Below, in pieces: positions 1 through 8,790 of a stretch of DNA of 38,628 nucleotides; position 1 is the first letter of the stretch, and every line of letters starts with the position of its first letter. The position numbers and the translations under genes were made by a program. The stretch comes from an uncultured Variovorax sp. (lineage in GTDB: Bacteria > Pseudomonadota > Gammaproteobacteria > Burkholderiales > Burkholderiaceae_C). Under the pieces are notes generated by a model, which saw nothing but the letters and a program-made list of their open reading frames with translations, ran no database searches and had not been told where the DNA came from. The stretch lies in contig CAJYQC010000276.1 in the NCBI GenBank assembly GCA_913776885.1, forward strand, positions 1 to 38,628, given 5' to 3'.

Positions 1-749
1 CCGTACACCCACAGGCCGTCGTCGCGCCGGTACTGCTGCGCGCTGCGGATGCGCGGCCCGGGTTCCGCCCGGTGCACCAGTTCGACCTCCCTGTCGTCCA
101 GCACGGCCAGCATGAAGGCATTGGTCAGCGCCACCGACAGGTTGAAGTTGCTCAACTCGCCGCTGTCCTTCGCGCCGATGAACGCCTCGATGTCGGGATG
201 GTCGCAACACAGCACGCCCATCTGCGCGCCGCGTCGCGCCCCGGCAGACTCCACCGTGCGGCACGAACAGTCGAAGACCTGCATGAACGGCACGGGGCCG
301 CAGGCGCTGGAACGCGTGCCGGCCACCCAGGCACCGCGCGGGCGGATGCGCGAGAAGTCGTAGCCCACGCCGCCGCCCATGCGCATGGTTTCGGCGGCTT
401 CCGCCAGCGCGATGTAGATGCCCGGATAGCCCTCGTCGTTGCCGATGATCGAGTCGCCCACGGGCTGCACGAAGCAGTTGATCAGGGTGGCCGCCAGCGT
501 GGTGCCCGCAGCGGCATGGATGCGGCCCGCGGGCAGGAACCCATCGTGCAATGCCTGCAGGAAGCGCGCCTCCCAGGTCTGCCGCTCGCCGGGCTTTTCG
601 GCCTGTGCCAGCGCGCGAGCCACCCGGCGATGGACGTCGTCGATGCCCTGCTCGCCCTCCTGCGCGTATTTCTCCATCAGCACGTCGCGGCAGATCGGCT
701 GCAGCGGAAGTTCGGGCGGGCTTGGGCTGTCGGCGGTGTAACTGGTCAT
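1..749 (-). CDS. nrdJ: Adenosylcobalamin-dependent (class II) ribonucleotide reductase, N-terminal part
   Basis: The reading frame is open from the start at 749 to the left edge, so only about 249 N-terminal residues are present. Visible blocks are the PAGRIHAAAG segment, LINCFVQPV with the active-site-region cysteine, and MGGGVGYDFS, all characteristic of class II reductases. The enzyme makes deoxynucleotides with a B12 radical and needs no oxygen, which suits low-oxygen DNA synthesis and repair. An alternative in-frame ATG lies two codons upstream (755). It is transcribed away from the 94-aa ORF and USP, with an FNR-like box in the shared intergenic region about 61 bp from this start. The ORF track missed it because no stop lies inside the window. 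Family assignment is firm; the catalytic C-terminal half is outside the window. Confidence 0.9.
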   Translation of the reverse strand, partial: MTSYTADSPSPPELPLQPICRDVLMEKYAQEGEQGIDDVHRRVARALAQAEKPGERQTWEARFLQALHDGFLPAGRIHAAAGTTLAATLINCFVQPVGDSIIGNDEGYPGIYIALAEAAETMRMGGGVGYDFSRIRPRGAWVAGTRSSACGPVPFMQVFDCSCRTVESAGARRGAQMGVLCCDHPDIEAFIGAKDSGELSNFNLSVALTNAFMLAVLDDREVELVHRAEPGPRIRSAQQYRRDDGLWVY

Positions 750-803
750 GGCCATCGACGCACGGGTGGAGCACCCATGATGGACACGCATCCGGGGAGC
801 GCC

Positions 804-817
804 TTGATCCATCGCAA
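804..817. promoter_or_regulatory. FNR/ANR-like box (TTGAT-CCAT-CGCAA)
   Basis: The left half-site is perfect and the right half-site matches at 3 of 5 positions. A -10-like TAGATT at 840-845 is centred 32 bp downstream of the box centre, which is the class II FNR spacing toward the 94-aa ORF. On the nrdJ side a CATCAT is 31 bp away. It could serve both directions. Confidence 0.6.
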
Positions 818-879
818 GAGCCCGGCCGCCTCGAACTCCTAGATTCAACCGGACAGCCACAACCAGGAGAAGAAGCACC

Positions 880-1164
880 ATGCCAAGCCACTATCGCCTT
901 GCCGACATCACGGTCCGGATTCCCTTCGGCACCACCGAGCCGGGACGCATCGCCCTGCTCCAGGCAGCGGGTATTCCCGTGAGCCTGTCCGGCGAGGTCG
1001 CCCGCGGCTTCCTCTACGAGCGGCAGCCGCGCAGGCTGGGCGCCGATTCGATCTGCCGCTGGTTCGACACCGGCGACGTCGCGCCCGCGCAGGACATTCC
1101 CGGCATGGCGGCCATGTCCTCCATGGCGCCCGCCGACCGCACGTCGGGCGCTCGCACAGCCTGA
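880..1164 (+). CDS. Small orphan protein (94 aa) of unknown function
   Basis: I do not recognise this protein. It is 94 aa, starts MPSHYRLADITVRIPFG, has no signal peptide or membrane segment, and its last third is low in complexity (Met/Ala/Asp). A good AGGAG Shine-Dalgarno precedes the ATG, and an FNR-like box with a -10-like element stands upstream, so it is probably translated. It ends 9 bp before a two-domain USP and likely forms an operon with it. Position next to nrdJ suggests low-oxygen expression; any biochemical role is unknown. Confidence 0.6.
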   Translation: MPSHYRLADITVRIPFGTTEPGRIALLQAAGIPVSLSGEVARGFLYERQPRRLGADSICRWFDTGDVAPAQDIPGMAAMSSMAPADRTSGARTA

Positions 1165-1173
1165 GCAGCCGGC

Positions 1174-2013
1174 ATGAGCACGCTGCGTTCGATCCTCGTC
1201 CATCTCGACGGCACCGACCGCGCCGAGGTGCGCCTGCGCCTCGCGCACCGGCTCGCGGCACGGCACGGATCGGCCCTGACCGCGCTCTTCGCGGTGTCGC
1301 CCACGGTGCTGGCGGTGCTGCCGATGATCGGCGGGCTGCCTGCGATGCCGATGGCCGGCGACATCGACCCCGGCCATCGCGACCATGCGGCCGCGATGTT
1401 CGAACGCCTGCTGCAGGACCACGCCAGCCGCAGCGACTGGCTCGAACTGCGTGGCGAGCCGGTCGTCGAGAGCTTCGTCCAGCACGCGCTGACCTGCGAC
1501 CTCATGGTGGTGGGGCAGCGCGATCCGCGCGACAAGGCCGGCTTCGACGTGCCGGCCGATTTCGTCGAGGCGGTGGTGCTCGCCAGCGGCAAGCCGGCGC
1601 TGGTGGTCCCGTTCGCGGGCAGGGTGTCGCCGAACCCCGGCAAGGTGCTGGTCGCATGGCGCTGCGCGCGCGAGGCGGCCCGGGCGCTGGAGACCGCGCT
1701 GCCGCTGCTGCGCTCGGCCCAGGAAGTCCACCTGGTGGCCTCGGCGAGCGCCTCGGATCCCGAACACGGCACGACGATGTCGAGGCTGCGCGACTACCTG
1801 CGGCTGCACGGCGTCGGGCAGCTGCGGGAACACAAGGCGCCGGCGGAGGACAGGCATGCCGGCGAGGCGCTGCTCTCGCTCGCGCAGGAGACCGGCGCGG
1901 GGCTGATCGTCATGGGCGCCTATGGCCACAGCCCCGCACGCGAGCTCATGCTGGGCGGCGCCACGCGCACGGTGCTGGAGCGCGCCACTGTTCCGGTCTG
2001 GATGGCGCACTGA
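1174..2013 (+). CDS. Universal stress protein, tandem two-domain
   Basis: The protein has 279 aa and two USP folds: the first begins RSILVHLDG, the second near residue 155 (KVLVAWRCAREA). The C-terminal nucleotide-loop motif reads GAYG, nine residues, then GG, where ATP-binding USPs have GS or GT, so ATP binding by this class is doubtful. The same variant occurs in the other two tandem USPs here (14500-15354 and 25640-26464), marking a subfamily. It follows the 94-aa ORF closely and probably shares its FNR-boxed promoter. In Pseudomonas, ANR-controlled USPs support anaerobic survival; that role here is inference. Confidence 0.9.
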   Translation: MSTLRSILVHLDGTDRAEVRLRLAHRLAARHGSALTALFAVSPTVLAVLPMIGGLPAMPMAGDIDPGHRDHAAAMFERLLQDHASRSDWLELRGEPVVESFVQHALTCDLMVVGQRDPRDKAGFDVPADFVEAVVLASGKPALVVPFAGRVSPNPGKVLVAWRCAREAARALETALPLLRSAQEVHLVASASASDPEHGTTMSRLRDYLRLHGVGQLREHKAPAEDRHAGEALLSLAQETGAGLIVMGAYGHSPARELMLGGATRTVLERATVPVWMAH

Positions 2014-2156
2014 CGGTCGGCCTCAGCGCCTGTGCCGCCGGACCGCGTCCGGGCCGCAGCATCGAGGCCGATCGTGCGGCCGCGAGCCTGGGGCGTTGAC
2101 AAGCTCCCGGCGTGCAGTGCACACGGTCCGGATGCGGTTCACCGGCGGCAGTCCGA

Positions 2157-3131
2157 TCATGACGCTGCGGCGCGGCCGCCCCATGGCGCCGCAGCGAACG
2201 CCGCGTCGAAGCGCGGCAGCTCCCAGCGCGGCAGCCTGTCGATGCCGGCCGCGCGCGCACGGCCCGCGCCGCCGAAGCGGCTGCACAGGGCGTGGGCGCC
2301 GTCCGGGCGCGCCTGCGGGGCGCGAACGCTGACGACGTAACCCCCGTCCCGCGCCACGAGCACCGCATGCGCGAGCGCGGGCTCTCTGCTCGCCAGCTCG
2401 TTGGCCAGGCAGCCCAAGACGCGGCGGCTCCAGGGCGCATCGGGCAGCACGCGCACGCTGCCGTCCGCGCCCTGCCAGATCGGCACGGTGCCCAGGGCGC
2501 GACGCAGATCGGCCTGGCGCACCGCATCGATCTCGTCGACGATGCTCTCGTGCGCCAGCATGTCGCGCGGGTCGCGGTAGCGCAGCATCAGGGCGTACAG
2601 CAGGCGCGGCGCGATGCGCACGTCGTGCTCATGCTCGCCGTAGGCGTTGTAGTTGATCAGCATGCCCAGCCGGTGCAGCCCCGCGCAGTCGCCGGGCTCG
2701 AAGCCGCCGTCGAGCGCCAGCCTGTCGGCCACGGCCGCCATGTTGTCGCCATAGATCCCGACCAGCGCCCAGGCGCGGCATGCGCCGCCGAGGTGGCGAT
2801 CCACCAGCAGGCTGGTGCAGACCGCGCTCGCCTCGTCGATGTGCGCCTCGAGCTGCGGATGCCGCGGCACCTCGCCCGCGGCGTGGTGGTCGAAGTAGCG
2901 CACCCGCGCGCCCTCGCCCAGCAGCCGCAGAACGTCGGCACGGTTGCGCAGCATCGAGATGTCGAACACGTTGACCTCGTCACCGGGCCCCGCCGAAACG
3001 CTGCCGAGCAGGGCAATGTCGCGCTTGAGGCCGGTCACCAGCCGGACCGCGCCGGGCCGGTGCAGCCGCCACTGCACGGCCGCGCAAAGGCCGTCGGCGT
3101 CGCCGTTGCAGACATCGAACCTCGTGGCCAT
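2157..3131 (-). CDS. DHH-family phosphoesterase-like protein
   Basis: The protein has 324 aa. The start at 3131 (MATRFDVCNG) is chosen because motif I (NGDADGLCAA) lies right behind it; the long track ORF extends upstream without homology. Further motifs are VFDISML and YFDHHAAG (the DHH motif), followed by GDNM. These Asp/His residues bind metals in DHH phosphoesterases such as nanoRNases and RecJ-like enzymes. The C-terminal part is less typical but has the Gly/Arg-rich end (SRFGGAGRARAAG) seen in DHHA1-type substrate modules. It lies 38 bp downstream of a lipoprotein gene on the same strand. The substrate cannot be told from sequence. Confidence 0.8.
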   Translation of the reverse strand: MATRFDVCNGDADGLCAAVQWRLHRPGAVRLVTGLKRDIALLGSVSAGPGDEVNVFDISMLRNRADVLRLLGEGARVRYFDHHAAGEVPRHPQLEAHIDEASAVCTSLLVDRHLGGACRAWALVGIYGDNMAAVADRLALDGGFEPGDCAGLHRLGMLINYNAYGEHEHDVRIAPRLLYALMLRYRDPRDMLAHESIVDEIDAVRQADLRRALGTVPIWQGADGSVRVLPDAPWSRRVLGCLANELASREPALAHAVLVARDGGYVVSVRAPQARPDGAHALCSRFGGAGRARAAGIDRLPRWELPRFDAAFAAAPWGGRAAAS

Positions 3132-3169
3132 CGCCCGGTCCTGCCCGCCTGTCCGCTTGTCCGCCTGCC

Positions 3170-3571
3170 TCAGGGCCCGATGCGCCAGGCGCCGTCGGGC
3201 TGGCGGCACGCGCTGCCCGCGATGCCGTCGGGACGGCCCCCGACCACGACTTCGAGCCGGAACTCGCGGCAGCGGGCGCCGCTGCGCTCGAAGCTGCGCA
3301 TGGGCGTGAAGACGAAGCTGTCGCCGGTGTCGCGGTTGTGCCAGGCCGACGATTCGCCATTGGCCAGGCTCTCCAGCGCGCTCGCCGCGCGGCGGCGGTC
3401 GCTGTCGTCCATCGCGCGCGCCGCCACGCTGCCGGGCCCGAAGGAAGCGATCGAACCGGAGAGCATGGCACCGCCCGGCGCGCCGGCCGGGAGGCTGCCG
3501 CAGGCGGCTACCAAGGCAGCAGCCGATACAGCGCCAGCGAGGGACATCGAAAGCGCCGGCCAATGCTTCAT
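3170..3571 (-). CDS. Lipoprotein, outer-membrane surface-antigen-like
   Basis: The protein has 133 aa. Residues 1-24 form a signal peptide ending in a lipobox (ALVAAC), so it should be lipid-anchored. The rest contains a hydrophobic Gly/Ala stretch and a C-terminal domain with WHNRDTGDSF, CREFRLEV and GSACRQPDGAW, which resembles the C-terminal domain of small Rickettsia 17-kDa/RT0821-type surface-antigen lipoproteins. It lies 34 bp from the desaturase stop on the same strand and precedes the DHH gene. The role is unknown, probably in the envelope. No FNR box of its own is visible; it may be read from the desaturase promoter. Confidence 0.75.
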   Translation of the reverse strand: MKHWPALSMSLAGAVSAAALVAACGSLPAGAPGGAMLSGSIASFGPGSVAARAMDDSDRRRAASALESLANGESSAWHNRDTGDSFVFTPMRSFERSGARCREFRLEVVVGGRPDGIAGSACRQPDGAWRIGP

Positions 3572-3605
3572 CGCAGCTCCTCGGCGCCCGTGCTTTCAAG
3601 TGCGT

Positions 3606-4790
3606 TCAGGCGTAGGAACGCAGCCGGCGCGAAAAATCCGCCAACGGCGCGATACCGCTGGCCTCGGCGCGCTGGCACCAGTCCTGCAGCTGCCTGGCCA
3701 GCTGCTCCCCGGTGGCGGCGGAACGGCTCCACAGTGCGGCCAGCTCTTCGCGCATCGAATACATCGTCGCAAGCGCCTGCGAGGCCATCAACGCCTGCAG
3801 CATCTGCCGGTGCCGCGAGGGCCCGAGCAGGCCCTGGTCCTTGCCGAGCCAGGGCTTGACGGCCTTCAGGGCGCGCGCCGCCTCGGGGGAGACACCGCGC
3901 AGGCGGACGAGCTCGGACACGCAGGCCTTCTTCAGCGAGCGCGTGTAGTTCGACAGCACGTCGTAGTGGCAGCGGATGATCGCCTGCACCGTGGCCAGGT
4001 CGACGTTGGCCTTCGGCGCGACCATCCGCGGCGTGGGCGCCACGTGCTTCACGCGCGCCAGGCCCAGCGCCTGCAGCGTGCGGATGTAGAGCCAGCCGAT
4101 GTCGAACTCGAACCACCTGCTCGACAGCTTCGCCGAGGCCGGGAATGCGTGGTGGTTGTTGTGGAGCTCCTCCCCGCCGATCAGGATGCCGATCGGAAAG
4201 ATGTTGGTGCTGGCATCGCGCGCCGGCCAGTTGCGGTAGCCCCAGTAGTGGCCGATGCCGTTGACCACGCCGGCCGCCCAGAACGGGATCCACGCGATCT
4301 GCACGAGCAGCACCAGCGCGCCGGGCACGACGCCGAAGAGCGCCATGTCGAGCACGCCCGTCAGCACGATTCCCAGGGTCTTGTGCTTCGCGTAGAGGTG
4401 CCGCTCCAGCCAGTCGTCGGGCGTGCCGTGGCCGTAGCGCTCCAGGGTCTCGGTGCGCCTGGCTTCCCGCACGTAATAGAACACGCCGCCCCAGAGCACG
4501 CGGTTGAGGCCGTGAACCTGCGGGCTGTGCGGGTCTTCGGGGGTCTCGCACTTGGCGTGGTGCTTTCGGTGCACCGCGGCCCACTCCTTGGTCGCCATGC
4601 CGGTGGTCAGCCAGAGCCAGAGGCGGAAGAAATGGCTCGCCACCGGGTGCAGATCGAGTGCGCGGTGGGCCTGGTGGCGGTGCAGGAATATCGTGACGGA
4701 AGCGATGGTGACGTGCGTGAGCGCGAGCGCGGCCAGCAGCACGCCCCACCACGGAAGATCCAGCACGCCGGAATAGAGCAGGGATTGCAT
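3606..4790 (-). CDS. Membrane fatty-acid (acyl-lipid/acyl-CoA) desaturase
   Basis: The protein has 394 aa. The three histidine boxes of diiron membrane desaturases are clear: HRHQAHR, HRKHH and HNNHH, between hydrophobic segments (residues about 12-35 and 145-180). The enzyme would place a double bond in acyl chains using O2 and electrons. The roughly 130-residue C-terminal tail after the last box (from KHVAPTPRMV) is longer than usual and helix-rich. The start at 4790 sits 53 bp from a good FNR-type box, with a CAGAAT -10-like hexamer between. An oxygen-using enzyme behind an anaerobic-type box is notable; it might compensate for falling O2 or rebuild the membrane. Confidence 0.88.
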   Translation of the reverse strand: MQSLLYSGVLDLPWWGVLLAALALTHVTIASVTIFLHRHQAHRALDLHPVASHFFRLWLWLTTGMATKEWAAVHRKHHAKCETPEDPHSPQVHGLNRVLWGGVFYYVREARRTETLERYGHGTPDDWLERHLYAKHKTLGIVLTGVLDMALFGVVPGALVLLVQIAWIPFWAAGVVNGIGHYWGYRNWPARDASTNIFPIGILIGGEELHNNHHAFPASAKLSSRWFEFDIGWLYIRTLQALGLARVKHVAPTPRMVAPKANVDLATVQAIIRCHYDVLSNYTRSLKKACVSELVRLRGVSPEAARALKAVKPWLGKDQGLLGPSRHRQMLQALMASQALATMYSMREELAALWSRSAATGEQLARQLQDWCQRAEASGIAPLADFSRRLRSYA

Positions 4791-4842
4791 TCGTACCTCT
4801 TGAACAGTGCCGGCGATTCTGCGGACTGCAGGCGCGCGCGCC

Positions 4843-4856
4843 TTGATGCACGTCAA
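4843..4856. promoter_or_regulatory. FNR/ANR-like box (TTGAT-GCAC-GTCAA) before the desaturase
   Basis: Nine of ten half-site positions match TTGAT-N4-ATCAA. The centre is about 59 bp upstream of the desaturase ATG. On the minus strand CAGAAT (4816-4821) is centred 31 bp away, fitting a class II activated promoter. The box overlaps the end of the PaaK-like gene. Confidence 0.7.
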
Positions 4857-6261
4857 CACGCATCGCCCGGCTTGGCGTTCAGCGAGATCACCCGCCGGAA
4901 CTTTCCGCTGCGCCCGCACTGGGTGCTCTCGCCCGCGCGGCACTCGATGCGCACGCCCTTCGCGCCCTGCGCCTCGAGGAACGCAGCGAGCGCAGCGCGC
5001 GCCTTGCGCAGGGTCCGCTGCATCTTCTGCCCCTGGCCGCGGGTCCTGAGCAGCAGCTCGCGCGGCCCCTGCTGCACCAGCTGGAAGTCGAAGAGGCCCG
5101 CCTCCTCCTCGAGCACGGTGCTCGCCGCCAGCGGCACCACCCGCACCGCCGGCATGCCGGCACCCGCCGCGAGGTACAGCGTGTCGTCGTCGCGGCCATG
5201 CACTTCGATGGCCGGCAGGTGCGATCCGCATCCGCAGCGCGCATCGAGCAGCCTGACCCTGTCGCCCAGGTCGTAGCGGATCAGCGGTTGCAGATGGTTG
5301 GCCAGGTTGGTCAGCAGGGTCGTGGCTGCGGCATGGCCGGCCGGCACCGCCCGGCCCTGGGCATCGACCGGCTCCAGGATCGCCCAGTCGCTGTTCAGGT
5401 GCAGCACGCCCAGCGGACATTCGAAGGCCAGCGACAGGAACTCGGAAGCGCCGTAGCTGTTCGCGACGGGACAGCCGAACACTTCCTTCAGAAACGTGCG
5501 GCCCGCCGCGGAAAGCGTTTCGCCGCCAGTCCATATCTCGCGCGGCGCGGCCTTCAGCCGACCGGCCTCCCGCTCCTGCGCGAGCACGATCGCGGCGCTC
5601 GGATAGGTGGCCAGCACCGTGGGGTCGAAGGCATCGAGCTCGTCGCACAGCCGCTCCAGCGGCTGAAGGAATGAAATGCCGCGCAGACGCGACGCGAGGC
5701 CGGGCTGCAAGCGGCGCAGCCGCTCGACCGATACCGTGCTCGCGAAATGCCCGCCGGTCGCGCCCACGAAGGCGATGCGCTCGCTCAGGCTCCACGGGTC
5801 GAGCAGCCGCTCGAAGGGCCGCAGCAGCGGCCGGCGCAGCGCTTCGAGCGCGTCGTACACGGACATGGCACGCGCGTCCTGCAGGAAGATCGCGGGTTCG
5901 CCGGTGCTGCCGGAGCTTTCCCACGCCGTGTAGGGGCCGAGGCAGTCGGCCGCGATGTTCGCCGGCTCGGCAATGAAGCGGCGCAGCGCCGGCAGCGACA
6001 ACGCCGGATCGCAGACCCACCCGCGAAGTCGGCCATCAGTTCCGCCTTGCGAACCACCGGCAGGTCTTCCAGCCGCGCGGTGGCCGGATCGCAACCGGCC
6101 AACAGGCGCCGGTAGCGCGGCGAATGGGCTGCCGCATCGGCGAGCAGTTCCGACAGCCGCTGCGACTGCATCACGGCGAGCGAACTCGCCGCCGCGTTCG
6201 TGGCCATCGATACCTCGGCCGCGACCACACAGGCCCGCCACGGATCAAAGATCGGCGGCAT
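4853..6261 (-). pseudogene. PaaK/F390-synthetase-like adenylate-forming ligase, frameshifted
   Basis: Two overlapping frames together give one phenylacetate-CoA-ligase-like AMP ligase of about 470 aa. The N-terminal part (from 6261, with HSPRYRRLLAG and LPVVRKAELMADF) runs in one frame. The rest, beginning RGWVCDP, runs in the next frame to 4853. The joint lies near 6020-6032, where one extra base would restore MADF-x-GWV-x-DP continuity expected in the family. Downstream motifs are intact: SSGSTGEP (AMP binding), TGGETLS and SYGASEF. It could be a recent pseudogene or a one-base sequencing error. An alternative start is 6207 (MATNAAASS). The acid activated is unknown. It lies upstream of the desaturase. 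Confidence 0.75.
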
Positions 6262-6372
6262 CGGGCGTGGCTCCAGGCGAACGGGTGTCCATGGCGGGTT
6301 CCTCGGCCAGGAGGCTGGGTCTCACGCGTGCATCGCGGGTCGGCATGCACCAGGCTCCCGGCTGCATGGGCT

Positions 6373-6777
6373 TCAGGGCCGACGCGGTGAAGCGTCGTTC
6401 GCGCCTGCGCCGGCCGGGGCTGCAGCTGCTGGGTTGAGCAGGCTGGTCGCGCTGGGGGGCTCGAAGCCGTAGAAGCGGTCGTTCAGGTAGCGGGCGACCT
6501 CCATGATGTCCTGGTCGCGCCAGCCCAGCGAGGAGGCCTGCTGCCAGCGCCGCACCTGCTCTTCGAGGCTGTCCCAGTCGTTGACCAGCTTCCTTCCGCG
6601 CCAGTGCATCTTCTCGTTGTGGCAGGCGACGCAGTTGGCGTTGTAAAGCAGCTCGCCACGGGACTGGGCCCGGGTGGGGCTGGCGTGCAGGCCCAGGCAC
6701 AGCGACAGGGCGAGCACGGCCGCGGCAGCGCGCCCCGACATGCGGCCAGTCTTGCAGGCGATGGAAATCGGACGCAT
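6373..6777 (-). CDS. Periplasmic monoheme c-type cytochrome
   Basis: The protein has 134 aa. The N-terminus has a signal peptide (hydrophobic AAAAVLALSLCLGL) with likely cleavage near TRA-QS, followed by one CVACH heme site and RWQQASSLGWRDQDIMEVARYLNDRFY, a typical small class I cytochrome helix in which Met may be the sixth ligand. The Ala/Pro tail is disordered. It should carry electrons in the periplasm, plausibly to the cbb3 oxidase encoded at 29-37 kb (inference). It is divergent from hsp20 with an FNR-like box about 72 bp upstream. A start at Met13 is also possible. Confidence 0.85.
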   Translation of the reverse strand: MRPISIACKTGRMSGRAAAAVLALSLCLGLHASPTRAQSRGELLYNANCVACHNEKMHWRGRKLVNDWDSLEEQVRRWQQASSLGWRDQDIMEVARYLNDRFYGFEPPSATSLLNPAAAAPAGAGANDASPRRP

Positions 6778-6842
6778 GGAACTCTCCTTCGATCGGCGGT
6801 GGACGTCGGCCCTGCATCGTCTCGCTTCGACGGCCGGCCAGC

Positions 6843-6856
6843 TTGATCCAGCGCAA
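6843..6856. promoter_or_regulatory. FNR/ANR-like box (TTGAT-CCAG-CGCAA) between cytochrome c and hsp20
   Basis: One half-site is perfect and the other matches at 3 of 5 positions. A TAGATT hexamer (6879-6884) is centred exactly 32 bp downstream toward hsp20, the same geometry as the box before the 94-aa ORF. The sequence is nearly identical to the boxes at 804 and 22874. Confidence 0.6.
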
Positions 6857-6918
6857 CGGAACTCGGGCTGCGAGCGCCTAGATTGAAGTTCCCTCAACCC
6901 CGTCATGGAGCAAAGCGC

Positions 6919-7344
6919 ATGAACACCGCACTGTCCCGCCTCGACCGCATCGAGAACCTCTTCCCCGACATGCTGCGCCGCTGGGCGCGTCCGCTGCAGC
7001 TGATCGACGAGGCCGAACTGCCGGCCGACATCCGGCTCGACATCAGCGAGAACGACAAGGAATACCTCGTCACCGCCGAGATCCCCGGCGCCAGGAAGGA
7101 AGACGTGCGCGTCTTTATCGACGGCGGCTACGTCTCGATCTCGGCCGAGGTCAGGAAGGACGAGGAAAAGAAGCAGGGCCGCTCCATCGTGCGCGAGACC
7201 TATCGCGGCAGCATGTCGCGCGGCTTCTCGCTGGCCAGCGAAGTCGACGACAAGACCGCCGTGGCGAAGCTCGAGGACGGCGTGCTGCACCTGACGCTGC
7301 CCAAGCGCGAAGGCACGGCCCGCACCACGCTGAAGATCCAGTAG
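6919..7344 (+). CDS. Hsp20/alpha-crystallin small heat-shock protein
   Basis: The protein has 141 aa. An alpha-crystallin domain covers residues about 45-135 ([21 protein letters not shown], the SRGFSL loop, and [15 protein letters not shown] near the end). It is an ATP-independent holdase that protects unfolding proteins. The start at 6919 is preferred over the longer track ORF because GGAG lies 8 nt upstream. The FNR-like box 69 bp upstream suggests low-oxygen induction, comparable in function to HspX in the mycobacterial DosR regulon (inference). Confidence 0.92.
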   Translation: MNTALSRLDRIENLFPDMLRRWARPLQLIDEAELPADIRLDISENDKEYLVTAEIPGARKEDVRVFIDGGYVSISAEVRKDEEKKQGRSIVRETYRGSMSRGFSLASEVDDKTAVAKLEDGVLHLTLPKREGTARTTLKIQ

Positions 7345-7531
7345 CCGCTGCGCCCTGGTGCCGCCGGCAGCGGGCTCCCCGGAGGGCGGCTACGCCTTGA
7401 GTGCCCTGGCGCGCAGCGCGGCCGCGCACGTCAACGTACTCATCGACGCCGACCGAGCGTCCTCGACGGACTTGGCTGACGACCTGGACACCGGTGAAGG
7501 AGCCGCGAGCCCTTCGACGGACCTGGGCTCA

Positions 7532-7806
<275 letters not shown>

Positions 7807-7829
7807 CCCGCGCGGATGGCGGCGGACCG

Positions 7830-8723
7830 CTATCCGCCTGCCGGATGCCGGTGCGCGGGAAGCGCGTTCACCGGGATGCGCAGGTACGCAACGCCGTTGT
7901 CGTCGGCAGGCGGCAGGCGGCCGCCGCGCACGTTCACCTGGATCGAAGGCAGGATCAGCGTGGGCACGTCCAGCGTCGCGTCGCGCGCGGTGCGCATCGC
8001 CACGAACTCGTCGGCACCGATGCCGTCGCGCACGTGGATGTTGTGCGCGCGCTGCTGCGCCACGGTGGTCCGCCAGGCGGGCTGCCTCGACGCGGGCGGG
8101 TAGTCGTGGCAGACGTACATGGCGGTTTCGGGAGGCAGTTCGAGCAGCCTGCGCATCGATGCGTAGAGCTGCCGGGCGTCGCCGCCCGGGAAGTCGGCGC
8201 GTGCGCTGCCGAGGTCGGGCATGAAGAGCGTGTCGCCGACGAAGACCGCGCCATCAACCAGGTAGGCCATGTCCGCGGGTGTGTGGCCCGGCACCAGCCA
8301 GGCAGTGACCTCGACCCCGCCGATGCGGAAGACCTCGCCGTCCTTGAAGAGATGGTCGAACTGGCTGCCGTCGGGCAGGAAGGCGCGCTCGAAATTGAAC
8401 AGCTTGCCGAAGGTGGCCTGGACGACGCGGATGTTCTCGCCGATGGCGATCTTTCCGCCTGCGTGCTGCTGCACGTAGCGCGCGCCGGACAGGTGGTCGG
8501 CGTGCGCGTGCGTCTCCAGGATCCAGTCGAGCTGCAGCGCGTGCTCGCGCAGGTAGGCCAGCAGCCTGTCAGCCGAAGCGGTGCCGGTGTGGCCCGATTT
8601 GAAGTCGTAGTCGAGCACCGGATCGATGACCGCGGCGCGCCTGCCAGCGTGCTCCCACACCACATAGGACACCGTGCCCGTGGCGGGATCGAAAAAACCC
8701 TGGATGGTCGTGCGTGCGGTCAT
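7830..8723 (-). CDS. Persulfide dioxygenase (ETHE1/Blh-type MBL-fold protein)
   Basis: The protein has 297 aa. The metal motif THAHADHLSG, PGHTPADMAY, VGDTLFMPD and the C-terminal CHDYPP are the ligands and signature of ETHE1/Blh persulfide dioxygenases, which oxidise glutathione persulfide to sulfite using O2 and Fe(II). The start at 8723 leaves room for an AT-rich palindrome between it and divergent bigR. This is the arrangement known from Xylella and Agrobacterium, where BigR represses blh, and persulfide or sulfide relieves repression. The partner genes pmpA and pmpB follow bigR. Sulfide detoxification would also protect the heme-copper oxidase encoded nearby (inference). Confidence 0.9.
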   Translation of the reverse strand: MTARTTIQGFFDPATGTVSYVVWEHAGRRAAVIDPVLDYDFKSGHTGTASADRLLAYLREHALQLDWILETHAHADHLSGARYVQQHAGGKIAIGENIRVVQATFGKLFNFERAFLPDGSQFDHLFKDGEVFRIGGVEVTAWLVPGHTPADMAYLVDGAVFVGDTLFMPDLGSARADFPGGDARQLYASMRRLLELPPETAMYVCHDYPPASRQPAWRTTVAQQRAHNIHVRDGIGADEFVAMRTARDATLDVPTLILPSIQVNVRGGRLPPADDNGVAYLRIPVNALPAHRHPAGG

Positions 8724-8746
8724 GGCGGTTCCCGAGACAAACAATA

Positions 8747-8760
8747 TATATTTAAATATA
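8747..8760. promoter_or_regulatory. BigR-type operator palindrome
   Basis: TATATTTAAATATA is a perfect 14-bp palindrome inside an AT-only island, in sharp contrast to the GC-rich surroundings. It lies 23 bp from the dioxygenase start and 30 bp from the bigR GTG. The known BigR operators are AT-rich palindromes of this kind in the same divergent position. Confidence 0.85.
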
Positions 8761-8790
8761 ATATTGGAATCGAAAACGTCAACCCGTCCC

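Noticed and set aside
2292-5276. 994-aa plus-strand ORF
   Set aside because: Lies antisense to the DHH protein, lipoprotein and desaturase; no family motif, and explained by high-GC absence of stops.
7821-7838. Short GC-rich stem-loop after the acs remnant
   Set aside because: Six-bp stem (GGCGGA/TCCGCC) overlapping the dioxygenase stop and lacking a T-tract; not distinguishable from chance in this GC content.
8674-8790. Earlier start codons for bigR (8674, 8722)
   Set aside because: They would place the operator inside the coding region and overlap the divergent dioxygenase; the GTG at 8791 begins the conserved region.
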